Positions 11,760 through 21,856 of a DNA stretch of 64,000 nt are shown in pieces. The stretch comes from Apiosordaria backusii. Taxonomy: Eukaryota > Ascomycota > Sordariomycetes > Sordariales > Lasiosphaeriaceae. The first letter of the stretch is position 1, and each line of letters starts with the position of its first letter. The stretch is from NCBI GenBank assembly GCA_030549205.1, contig JAUKTV010000010.1:868001-932000 (forward strand), written 5' to 3'. The position numbers and the translations under genes were made by a program. The notes beneath the pieces are model-generated. The model was not told where the DNA came from and did not search any database. It saw only the letters and a list, made by a program, of their open reading frames with translations.

Positions 11760-12855
11760 ATGGGATCATTACCTTCACGACCGACCTCGCCAACATCCCG
11801 CACGCCGAGCAGCTCCCCAAGAAGACCTGTTCTCAGTAGAAGGCCATCTACCGCCTCCAGCAACAGCAACTCCACCATCATTCTCACCCCTCCATCATCA
11901 GTTGGAAGCAGTTCCTCTGGCAGCTCCGTCGTCATGCTCACCCCGCCAGAATCAGTCACAACCGCCCCCTCGGGCAGCGCTGGCACTTCATGTTCTGGCT
12001 TGAGAAGGACGGCAAGATCGCGCTCCAAAACCCAGAGCAGCGATCAAGACTTGGAAGAGAAAATCCCCCCATCAATGTGGCAAGGGCAGATCCTACCCCC
12101 AAAGCTGCGACAAGAGCCAGAACCAGAAACCCGTGTCCGAGATTGGTTCGACAAGGTTACCCCAGAACCACCGTCCGTCGCTCCGAAAAAGATTGACAAT
12201 CATGCTGCGGATCACAGCGACAAAAGCAAGCGCCCAAAAATGAGACCCAAGCGGCAAAGAATCAGAATCAAGCGGCGTCCCTTGACTTCCATACCAGAAG
12301 GACGAAAAGTTACCAATTTCCCGGAACCCGGCGACGACGAAAATGTCTTGTATTTCGGCGGATATACCCTTCTATCAGCCATGATCCTCGTCTTCCTGTC
12401 CCCGTACCTCCTCTTCGGTATCAAATCCGTGCCACGGCGGCCTCTGCCGCTGACAACCTCTAGGATCTCGCCAATCGCACTACCCAACCAGCAGCTGACT
12501 GTGTATGTACCCATGGGAGTTCACTGTAAGTTTAACCCAGCCATTCTCTCTTTGGAAAAAACAACGCCGTGAAAGTCCCCGTCGCTAATGAATACTGAAA
12601 ATAATTCTAGACACCAAGGTTCTAAACCACACCCCCGTCATTCGCCTTGAAGAACAAAACCCCAGGAAAGATGATCAAAAAAACAATGAAACGCCAACCA
12701 ATGCAATGTCATTAAGCCATGATATTTCCTCTTCCCACCAGAACTCCGACCATAGCCGTGACTGCGATATCCTACGACAGCAGCGGCGGCTGGAAGCAGA
12801 ATCTCTTTGCCTGTCTGTTGATAGCTTGCTTTCTCATCCGCGGCATGGCCGCTGA
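11760..12855 (+). CDS. Single-pass membrane protein, Ser/Pro-rich, function unknown
   Basis: Two exons, 11760-12525 and 12611-12855, with an 85-nt intron (GTAAGT...TCTAG). The joined frame is 1011 nt, 336 residues, and exon 2 stays open for 80 codons only in the spliced phase, which supports the model. Residues 1-90 are Ser/Thr/Pro-rich with repeated LTPP motifs; a basic stretch (KRPKMRPKRQRIRIKRRP) follows. One hydrophobic segment (YTLLSAMILVFLSPYLLFGI, about residues 203-222) should span the membrane, with positive charges on the N-terminal side favouring a cytosolic N terminus. The C-terminal 100 residues are polar. I do not recognise a family. Confidence 0.65.
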
Positions 12856-12919
12856 ACCTCGTGAAAGTTTGCCATCAGGGCCTTCGACAACTACAATAGA
12901 CGTTGATGTAGCCGATGTA

Positions 12920-13062
12920 GGCCTTTCTCCGTTCGGCCCCTCGATCACGACGACTGGTGTAGCTACCGGCATCTCACCATTCGGACCCCCGACCACAACA
13001 ACCGGCGTAGCTGTCGGCCTCTCACCATTTGGACCCTCAACAACCACCACCGTCGGCTGTGA
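12920..13062. repeat. Imperfect 48-bp tandem repeat, about three copies
   Basis: Copies begin near 12920, 12968 and 13016. Read on the + strand the unit encodes a 16-residue phrase of the form GLSPFGPSTTTTGVAV. On the minus strand it encodes VVVVEGPNGERPTATP-like phrases. Both strands stay open, so the repeat alone does not tell which strand, if any, is translated. It lies between the convergent membrane-protein and esterase genes, with the esterase stop at 13282. Confidence 0.75.
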
Positions 13063-13281
13063 AGAATGAGGTCTCGTCCTATTCGGCCCACCATATGCAT
13101 GTGGCAGTGGCAGTAGCATCGGCAGCGTCCCAGGCATCTTTGTCCCGGTCCCATTCCGCCCATGCTGACCACCACCCACCACTGATCCAGAACCACTATC
13201 ATTCCCTCCCCTAATCCCATCCTCAACAACCCACTCATCTCCCATCCCGCAACCACCGCAAACAAACAGCCTCCGATCCCT

Positions 13282-14137
13282 CTAAGACCTGAGCCCATCG
13301 TCGGGCAGCCCGGCAACATGCTCCGGCGCCTGAATCCACCCCTCATCGCCCGCCGTCACCAACCCAGCCAGCCACAAATTCGCCATCTTCCTATACCCCC
13401 CATCATTCGGATGCGTCTGATCCGCCAAGTCAATATCCATCGGCCCTTGATCACTGTGCATATCCACCAGCACCACCCTCCTCCCCCTATCCCGCAAACT
13501 CTTCACCAGCCCCCGAAACTGGTTATTAATATCCAACACCCTCCTCTCCACATTCGCATCTCTGTTCATCAGCAACGTCGACAACACCACCACCGCCCTT
13601 GGAGATAACCGCCACAAGTCCACCAGCATCGCCTCCATCCTCACCGCGGCGGTATTCACATTCTTGTCTTGCAACGCGTCGTTCGTGCCCGCGTTGACAA
13701 GGAACACATTGGGCTTGTATTTTGGGACTGACACCGCGGCGGTGGCCTTGGCGTGGACCTCTTCGATGCGCGCGCCCGGCCAGCCTTCGACGTCGTTGTC
13801 GCGCATGGTGCCGGCCTTGCGGGACCCGACAAAGTTGACGAGGGTGTTGCCTGCGGCGACGAGCTGGTTGCGGAGTTCTTGGCGGTAGCCGTTGCCGTCT
13901 GTGGAGGCTTGGCCGTAGGTTATGGATGCGCCTAAAGGCATGATGCGGAGGGGGATGCCGTTGGCGATGGGCTGGAGGGCGCGGGCGCCGAGGTTGAAGT
14001 GGTTGACTGCTACGCCGTGGTTTGCTAGGGGGGTGGCGAGGGCTGGATACATAGTTAGTCAGGTGGGGGGGAAAGGGGGAGGGGAAAGGGAAGGGGAACG
14101 TACCCAGCATGAGGTTGTGTATTGGTAGGAAGACCAT
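13282..14137 (-). CDS. Secreted SGNH-hydrolase, CE3-like esterase
   Basis: Two exons: 14137-14104 (34 nt) and 14042-13282 (761 nt), with a 61-nt intron containing a CTGACTAAC branch site. The joined frame gives 264 residues. The N terminus (MVFLPIHNLMLALATPLANHG) looks like a signal peptide that only forms after splicing. SGNH blocks are in order: block I PLGASITYG with the nucleophile Ser51, block II around EGWPGARIEE (Gly), block III NAGTND (Asn), and block V DQTHPND with the catalytic Asp/His pair. PLGxSIT is typical of carbohydrate esterase family 3 (acetyl xylan esterases) and related fungal lipolytic enzymes. A role in deacetylating plant polysaccharide is therefore likely; the substrate is inferred. 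Confidence 0.88.
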
Positions 14138-14172
14138 TTTGACTGTGTTTGGTGGTGTTGATGATGGGGAGG

Positions 14173-14176
<4 letters not shown>

Positions 14177-14204
<28 letters not shown>
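14177..14204. repeat. (GT)14 microsatellite upstream of the esterase
   Basis: Pure GT dinucleotide run of 14 units, followed by ATGTGTG. It starts 40 bp upstream of the esterase ATG, so on the coding strand it is a CA/AC run in the 5' UTR or core promoter. A second short GT run lies at about 14251-14262. Confidence 0.95.
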
Positions 14205-14213
<9 letters not shown>

Positions 14214-16463
14214 GGAGGAAGAAGTCCCCGGGTGGACGCAAAGTTCCAGATGTGTGTGTGTGTAAGTGTGATGTGTATACTGCAATGTTGGATATACAAG
14301 ATTGCCAAGGTGAACAGCAAAAAATACCCAAGTAAAAAAAAGTTCGAGAGGGACCGAACAGAAACCCGCTTCCGGAGTGATGTGATACACTCTGTTGAAC
14401 CCCCTTATTTATATGTGTATCCAACCTCCCTCTCTGCCAGCCGGCAACAATATCTCAGAGCCAGGCGGCCAAGACAAAAAGGCAAAAAAGCAATGCCCAG
14501 CCAACAAAAAAAATCAAGGCACCAAGAACCGCGGCTTGCGCGTTGAGCGGAAACGGACCGATGGTGATGCAGTGGTCACCAAAAATGTCTCGGGTGACTG
14601 GATGTTTCCGCGTGCGTGCGTGGGGTCAGAGGGTAGGGTGAGGATGTCTCGAGACGGGTCGGGACACCGGAACAAAAAAATATCGATGCTGTGCTTGCTG
14701 CAATTTACGAGCAATACCGGAATTGTTTGGATATCTTGATAGCCAGCAAGGTGCCTTTGTGATGTAGTACCCCTGTATAACTGTTGCAGTGAAACTATCT
14801 GTGTCCCGGGAGGTCGTGTGGTGGTGGTGGTGGTGCAACAGGCTAAAAAGTTGGGAATAATATGGGTGACCACGGGGGGACCGTCAACAACCGTTGGTGG
14901 AAAAGGAAAAGGTTGGTTGGCGTTGACGTAGTTTTGTTGTTTTTTCCCGTCCCAGTATCACCCGAGGAAGTGGTGGCTTAGCCTGCCGCTGTTCATTGTT
15001 GGAAGTACCGATATCATATTGTTGGAAGGTGGGTTTTGCTGTTGGTGGGAGATGGGGGAGGTTAAGGTAAACAGAAAAATAACCGGTGGCCTGGAGCGGC
15101 GTTGATGGAGCAAGGGGGCGGCAGTAAGCATCGAGCACGAAAGCAAAGCTCAGACGCTAGTGCAGGGCCACCCCCGGCAGGGCCACGATGTGTTGATCCA
15201 CGGCGTTGCGTTAGATACGGTGCGGCGGAGCCGGGGGTTGGGTGGAAAGTGGAGGTGAGATCGCTGGAAACGGGAAAAGGTCAAGCGTGAGCGGCCAGGT
15301 TCCCTTGCGTCTTTGTGGCTGACACCGTGAGACTGGTGCTTGCCCTTCCGTGGTCCGTTCATCTCGTCTCCTCATGCTGGCACAGTTGGCAACTTCCAGT
15401 GCACTTCATGCAGCAGTCAGCAGACCGCCAAAACGTGAGGAGGAGAGGTTTGTCGTCTGGAATGCCCAGGACCCTCTTACCAGCAGCTGCCGAGGAGGCA
15501 GATCCGGCGCACTGGTTTTGCTGCCCTACGAGTGGGATGTTGCTTCCGGCGCCAACTGATCTTGTCAATCAATTGCCCATCGGGGACGAGGGGGGGCCGG
15601 TTAGGGCCGCTTGACCAAACTTGGCTTTTTCTTAGCTTCGGTGAGCCCCTGCATGCATCCCCACCCGCGTCTGGACCACCACTGATCATCATCGCCGCAT
15701 CGGCCCTGCTTCCTCGTGGCTGTGACGGGTCAACATCATTGGCCGTCGGTTACGAAATTCCAGAAGCCCTCTCATCATCCATTGTCCCGACCAGCACGAC
15801 AGGCACGTTCCCCAACGACGCGGGGGCCGGACCCCCAATTTGGCGGATTCATCCTTCGATATTCGATAATTTATCTGGTTAAACTGATGGCGGGGCTCCA
15901 GAAACAGCAATGCCATCGTGTAACCTGTCACCAACGCGGGGAAACTATCCTGTCTGAGCTGAGGGCCTCTGAGATCAACAAATGGTGTCGTCGGCGGCGC
16001 ACGACCTCGGTCCAGTCACACCGATGCACAAGTTCCCCGCGCGCAGTCATTGGAGGCTGGGCAGGCCTGTGGAGAGATGTGCCCGGGGTCTTGCAGCTCG
16101 CTGGCGAGCTTTCATTCGCGGCCAGGGAGTGATCTCCCTCGAAAAGCTGCATGATTCAGCGAGTTGCTGCTGTTGTGGTCGAAGTGCTCCGAAAACAGGT
16201 GCTTATTACACAACCAACTGAGCAACCAAATTTCCGTCCTCAGAACGCCAAGCTTTGTGCCTGGACCAACACGACGTCGATCTTTTCGAGCACAGACCAC
16301 ACTGGGCAAAGCAAAAAAAGCTCAACGGACACCAGAAAACAAAGCACAGCTCAAGGACCACAGCTTCTTGTATGATATTTGCTACAAAACTTGCGTGTTT
16401 CGCGCATAATTGCGCTGAGAACAAAGGCAGGTATGGGTATCGGCAAAAAAGCAAAAGATGGGA
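14205..16463. other. Intergenic region, 2.3 kb
   Basis: No supported gene. Overlapping open frames on both strands (up to about 145 codons) are low-complexity or lack domains. The part near 14205-14450 is the upstream region of the esterase gene. A (TGG)n/GTGGTGG run lies near 14817-14833. Confidence 0.5.
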
Positions 16464-16555
16464 CTCGGATACCGGGAGTCGAACCCGGGGCTGTTGAGAG
16501 AACAGGCACTTCTGAGAAGTGAGAGTCAACGATGTTACCGCTACACCATACCCGA
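16464..16555 (-). tRNA. tRNA-Glu(CUC) with an intron of about 21 nt
   Basis: On the minus strand the 5' acceptor strand TCGGGTA (16555-16549) pairs with TATCCGA (16471-16465), leaving discriminator G at 16464. The D arm has GTGT...ACAT with AGCGGTA. The anticodon stem is GTTGA/TCAAC. The loop begins CTCTCA, so positions 34-36 read CTC and position 37 is A. An insert of about 21 nt (near 16519-16499) follows position 37, the canonical nuclear tRNA intron site. The T arm is CCGGG-TTCGACT-CCCGG with a perfect B box. The total of 92 nt leaves a mature tRNA of about 71-72 nt. Confidence 0.93.
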
Positions 16556-18418
16556 TGAGGATGGTTCCGATTGGATTGATAGTTTGCCTACCCAGTTCGC
16601 GATTTGAGAAGCTCTGATTGGAGAAATGCCAGGCGCACCAATCATTGCAGTGAAACCTTTGAAAGCGGAATACCGTGATTTTCCTGATTTACCTCTGCAG
16701 CCCGAGGATCATAGCGAAGGTTGGGGCTGAGCGCCGAACACCACCTTTTCTCCAGACATCTCCGCGACCATACACGCAACAGTTCTGTTGCGCCAACAAA
16801 TATTCAGAAAGGCGTGCAACTCAAAATCCAGTGTGACGTTTCACAAGCAAAAGAACGCATGTCTGGAGCGATGAAAAGCCGACCAAATTTCCCAAATTCA
16901 TTCAGCACCAAGTGGTTTTGTGGCGAAGTCAAGCTCACTGTCAAGTCTTGGGTTTAAATGCTTAATGGGAGCCGCGCATAAAATTGGGGACTGCTTATAC
17001 GACTTGCCGAAATGAAACCAAGCGCCAGTGATGACGGACGCCGCAGCGGACGGGCTGTCAAACTTGTCCCGCATCAACAACGTGTTAACCGCATCTCTGG
17101 GGCATGATAAGATCGAACTTGCCCGCCTCGGGAAGCTATCGAGGTAGGGAATGGTAATTTGTGGAGTGACTGGAGTCACCTCGTGTTGTCTCTACATACA
17201 GCTTACGTAGTATGGTACTATGCTGCCTGTCCCAAATGATGTTTGGCCCAGAGAACCTTGCAGATAGCAGGACGCCCGACAATAATGACCTGACTTTTCA
17301 CTCGGCGCCAGGTATATCTCATAGGTTCAACTTTACAAGCTGACATTGTCATGGCCGTAAGCCAAATCACGATAGAGGCATCCCCTTGAGTTTTGACATG
17401 AAGTAGGTGCTAAACTACAGGTATCGTTTGGCCAAGAGTCTTGATGCATTAGACCCGAGCTTTGAGAGTCAGCCTCCTAGTGTGCCTTCCACCCTTAACA
17501 AAGAAAGACTTCCGTAGTTGCTTCATCCTAACGAGTGTAATTCAGTGGAGTGTATCATCGTTGGGTCCAAATACCCGCTCATAAACATTCAACCAAGTGG
17601 GAGGCCGCCCGCCAGCAAATAGGCCGGCTCTTGGACTCACAGTACTACTATTACCCCCCTATTCACACTTGGGTAGGACAAATCAAAGTCGGAGGGCAAA
17701 GCGTGTTGGCGCAAATCGTTCAGCACGTACCTCGAAAAAGGCCATGGTTGAAAGGTTCACCTCAGTCGTCAATTTAATTAAATGCTCAGATATCGCCGAG
17801 AGATGGTTAGTAACAGTAAGACAACGAGAGGGTCAGGATGACGGGAGTCCAGATGCGGGGCTGGCAAAAGGTAAGAGAGCTGTTGAGGGCAAGAACGCTC
17901 CTCCATCAACACCAGGAACTTCACTCAGGTTCCCACATGCAATCTGCGGGCTTCCAGGTTTCAATCTTCCAACTCGCATTAACTTGTTCCGCAGATGAAC
18001 GGCGGCGATCTCTTTACGCAGTAACCGAGCTTTTGTTTCTCAGCCTTTAACCCTCAAAGAGATTATCGCCGAGGCCCAAGCGACCCTTGATCTAGGCCTT
18101 TTTTCACTAGAAGCCCTCTACGTCACTTTTTCTGGCGAACAGAGCGGAGTAGCATGGTACCGAGCAGAAGTCACAGCAAGGCAGTTGGCGAAAGCATTGT
18201 AAACGAGTGGCGTGGCTATATTGCCCTTTCATGTGTGCATCTTCCAATCCACCTCCAATCCATCAGTCACTTTACAAGAGAACCATTCCATCAATGACTC
18301 GAGCTGACAAAGGAGTGTCCCCAGACCAAACCAAAGACCGAAGAACTTGTTACTACCGAACCCAACCTCTCTCTTCATGGTCTCTAGACCAACTTGAACG
18401 TGCAACACGACATGGCCC
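16556..18418. other. Intergenic region, 1.9 kb
   Basis: No supported gene. Short frames overlap in several phases with no domain, signal or splice support. The left part is upstream of the tRNA (minus strand). The right part contains the 3' flank of the secreted peptide gene. Confidence 0.5.
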
Positions 18419-18791
18419 TTAGCGGACACAGGTGCAATCACAAACACTCCAGCCAAAAACACAGCTTTGACGCCAGATGCGAGACTTGATGCTGGCGCAA
18501 GAGTATCCACGCTGTGAGGCTTCGCCACGGCAGGCAGCGTTGCAGCGGTTGGCCCTGTCAATCAGTCAGTATCTGGCATTCTCGGTATGGACAAAGAAAC
18601 AACTAGGTGGGAGGAGATAATTACCAGTCAGTCTTGCAGCCGCCAGTAGCTTGCCAGGTAATGTCTGCCTGTCTGGCGTTCAGAGGTCCGGTGGACTCCT
18701 CAACGATGTCAGGTTCCTCGGTAGGGGCTGCAGCACCCGAAGCAACGGCAACGAGGCCAGCGAGGAAGAGAATAAGAGCCTTGGATTGCAT
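18419..18791 (-). CDS. Secreted eight-cysteine defensin-like peptide
   Basis: Two exons, 18791-18625 (167 nt) and 18554-18419 (136 nt), joined over a 70-nt intron (GTAATT...TTGACAG, branch TACTGAC). The frame is 303 nt, 100 residues. Residues 1-22 form a signal peptide (MQSKALILFLAGLVAVASG then AAA). An acidic pro-region follows (EEPDIVEEST), with a possible cleavage after Arg40. The rest has Cys at 52, 60, 64, 75, 87, 94, 96 and 98, giving C-x7-C-x3-C-x10-C-x11-C-x6-C-x-C-x-C. The C-x3-C and C-x-C pair is the hallmark of the cysteine-stabilised alpha-beta (CS-alpha-beta) fold of defensins. The mature part is basic. An antimicrobial or effector role is inference. Without splicing a TAA follows Trp56 and only one Cys remains, so the splice is strongly supported. 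Confidence 0.8.
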
Positions 18792-20195
18792 GTTGGTGGG
18801 TTTGTTTGATTGTATTTATGTTGAAGACTAAAGCTGATGATGATGAAAGAAATAGACCGTTCAAGTCGAAGAGTCTCCGGCCTCTTATACCTTTTCTACA
18901 ACGGCGGACCATGCCATTGACAGCACCCAATATGTTGCGATCGAACGGAACGATTACAACATTCTAAGACTTGTCTCGGTCATCTTCAGCGCCTCTTTCT
19001 TCATGGACTTCCCAGCTTCTCACAACAAGGCCATAAGACGGAACAACTCCAGTCGCTGAGATCTTCAATTTTGACTTGATATGGAAGGCAATTGAAGTCA
19101 AAGATGTTCACGATGCTACAGAGTACAGCCTGGCTTCCATGTCTGGACAGTCTCCGAACGAGAGTCAGACCAACCAGGTGCTCTAAGTCTCTGGATCGGC
19201 TGAACTTTTGGTCATTCAATCCCAAGCCTTACCTTTAAGCTGAGTCTAGGCGATGAAAGGATCTACATCACCTTATCCGTTCCAGTGGTTGCATTAGGAG
19301 TTTTGAAAGTAGGTCAGCCAATGATCATGGTTTGTCACGTTACAATGTGCCGTAAGACACTATATCGAGGTCCAAGCGAAGGGGACACAGCCTGGGCACG
19401 ATGTCATGTCCCTACGTCAATATTTCATATTACTAGAAAGCTCATGCTAATGACTATGAAGCTTCATAGCCTTTCACGCCTTTGTGCCATCAACAGCAAG
19501 TGAGCAAGGGACAACATCATTCAACTCAACCCCTCTGATGTCTATCCTGGTATCCAACCAGACACCAATTCCCATCCTTAACAACACATGATCATTCACC
19601 TACGGGTGGTCTACACGCAACCCCTCTTCCGGACTGATTACTCCCGGAAATCAGTTGGTGGCGATACAAATGGTCGGGGACAGCACGATCCCCCGCATCA
19701 AACCACTCGGACCCATCAATGTTGTACACCCACACACCTACGTGGGGTGAAAAATCGCTTGTGACAATTTCTTAGTGTTTTGGTGCTGATCCCTCACCGG
19801 AGCTTTCCAACACAGCATTCAACCAAATTCAAAATCACCCAAGATCTTGACAGCATCGCCCCGAGTACAATTTCCAGGCAACATCCAACTCCATTTCCAG
19901 TGTTGGCTTTGGAATGTTGCCGGGCTATGACGTGGACGAAGATTCGCCGTGACCCAATCAGGGACGACGTGAAGTTACATCAGCGGGTTCGCAGGGGATG
20001 GTTTGTTGCCTATGACCAGCCGCTATCCGCTTAAGTTATAGTGAAGGAATCCGACTCCTTCGGACTTTGTGGCGCAGGACATTTGGTGAAACCATACCCC
20101 TGAAGTTTGATACCCAAACAAATGGAAAAGGTTTCTTCTTCAGCATTTTGATCCTCTCTCCTCTTGATCATCTTCATCAACTATGTATCAATGTC

Positions 20196-20481
20196 ATGGT
20201 TAGACGGACGAGGGTGTTGTCTGTGAGGCCTACCACTATTACTGCTGTTACGGCGGTGATTGCGGGGGGGGATTTGTTGGATGTTATGGGGAGGAGGATG
20301 GAGACGTAGTGGGTGAGGGATAAGGGGGAATGGGAGAGGGAGGATATGAGGTTTTGGTTGGGGTGGGGGGATGTGGAGGATGAGGGGCAGGGACTTTTGC
20401 TTGGGATGAGGGAGGTGGGGGTGTGGTTGAGACTGTGCAGGAGGAGAGGAGGAGTGGTGAGAATATGATAGGGGTGACATT
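20196..20481 (+). pseudogene. Possible decayed gene 3' end, G-rich
   Basis: The + strand is strikingly purine/G-rich from about 20260 to 20480, like the 3' halves of real genes in this window. One + frame starts at ATG 20196 (MVRRTRVLSVRPTTITAVTA), hits a TAG at 20307-20309, and then stays open to a TGA near 20468 with Trp- and acid-rich sequence. I recognise no family. It could be a relic of a gene or plain strand-biased non-coding DNA. Confidence 0.25.
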
Positions 20482-21284
20482 GGGTGGAGGGATGGATGTT
20501 GAGACTGAGTATAGGGGTGCTCAGGGGTAGGTATGCGAGTATGACTCAAGATGACGTTGTTAATGATAGAACTTCTAGGGGTGATGGAGGGGTGCCACCA
20601 AATAATGTTGCACACGACGCCGGTAACTCGGCTTGGCAGAGAGGAGATGAAACACTTTTGCAGCAATTGGATCGATAGTTGGAGCAAGATTGTTTCTTTG
20701 TTCGGTTTGGCGGGTCCAAGCTTTAGGTAGATACCTTATTATACAAGCTTGTTTTCTCTCTAACCCAAGCTACCATTTTGATAATCGAGCTGTTTTTGTC
20801 TTTAGCCTGAGCTTTCTTGATCTTCTATCTAAACATCAACTATCCTTCATCCCATATCAAAAAGAATGACGAGTAAGACTTGGAAAGTAGGAACTGCGGC
20901 ATGTTTGCGGCATGCCTCAAGCTCTGGGGGTTAGAAATATACCCTTCAACAACGCACCGCTCATCATGTCAGATATAGCAAAGGTATCTTCGGTTAAGAA
21001 AGGTTGTATTTGATGCAAGAACCTACCACAGCGGGGCAATACTGGGAGCGAACCTGAGGTCCAGGCCTGGACCTGACGGCTGACAAAAACCGAAAGTCCC
21101 AGCCGAACATCATGTCCACCACGAACATCATGTCCACGCTCCAGTGGCCCCGCAAAAAGGATGGCTCTGAGGGCCCTGATTGGCCTAGGCCCTGGAACCA
21201 AGGCTTCCTATTGGCCGGTTCAATTACACTGCAATGGTGAGCAAAAATTGGGATGCAACTGCAAGACGGCCTTGTAAGTGAATG

Positions 21285-21365
21285 ATTACCATAGCTAGGA
21301 ATTGAACCCTGGCTTCGTGATAAGAAGGATATCTGTGACCTATTACTTGGTAGGCTGGCCACACT
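21285..21365 (-). pseudogene. tRNA-like sequence (degenerate tRNA or SINE head)
   Basis: On the minus strand there is a perfect B-box (GGTTCAATTCC) with a T-stem carrying one mismatch (CCAGG / CCTAG). An A-box-like TGGCCAGCCTACC lies at a plausible distance 5' of it. No acceptor stem can be paired, so it is not a functional tRNA. A second, weaker B-box-like motif (minus-strand GGTTCGCTCCC) lies near 21041-21051. Such pairs are seen in tRNA-derived SINEs, but no 3' tail was recognised. Confidence 0.3.
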
Positions 21366-21856
21366 CGGCCAATGACAGATTTGACTGGTGTGGCCCTCCA
21401 GGGCTGCCGGCCGTAGGCTTGATATATTGAAGCTCGCGGCAGGAGCCTTCAAGTGGAAGGAGCCTTGGCCTGGCCGGCCAGTAGCTGTGGGGCCTGGACA
21501 GGCTGTTCGACGTGGACATGATGTTTGAATTGTCCCCAGATAGGGATTTCCCACTATGGTAGCTTCAGCTGCCAAGTCCAACTTCCCCCAACTCGACAAA
21601 GCTTGGAGCTGGTTTCGTCGATCCCCCGCATCAGCTCTCACAACCCCAACATCGAACCGAGGCTTGTTGCATTGTCTCCTGTTACCCCAGGATTTGTGGC
21701 AGTGTCGACTGCGATACCTGCCCCGCTTCCCGGACATATGTTGACATCTCGGACTTAGACACGTCGAGTTGGTTGCTCTGTTTTTATTTATCTTTTCCCA
21801 TCATCGAATTGACAACAGTCACCAAGTTCACCTTCATCCAATAGCCCACTGTCAAA

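Larger units (their letters stand above)
18792..21856. other. Gene-poor region, 3 kb
   Basis: No intact gene is supported. It contains a G-rich, strand-asymmetric segment (about 20196-20480), tRNA-like B-box motifs (near 21039-21060 and 21297-21320) and a duplicated ACGAACATCATGTCCAC-type motif (21103-21138). The longest frame (minus, 20994-21737) is Ser/Arg/Pro-rich without domain features and is judged spurious. The right end is the promoter of the acyl-CoA ligase. Confidence 0.5.

Noticed and set aside
13526..14320. 264-codon minus-strand frame rich in Arg/Pro/His
   Set aside because: Shadow of the SGNH esterase in another frame; it reads through the CA microsatellite and the esterase intron and has no domain.
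14109..14546. 145-codon + strand frame upstream of the esterase
   Set aside because: Mostly translation of the GT microsatellite (Val-Cys repeats) and low-complexity flank.
20994..21737. 247-codon minus-strand open frame
   Set aside because: Composition is Ser/Arg/Pro/Cys without strand- or helix-like patterning, no domain, no splice support, and it overlaps tRNA-like and duplicated motifs. Judged chance.
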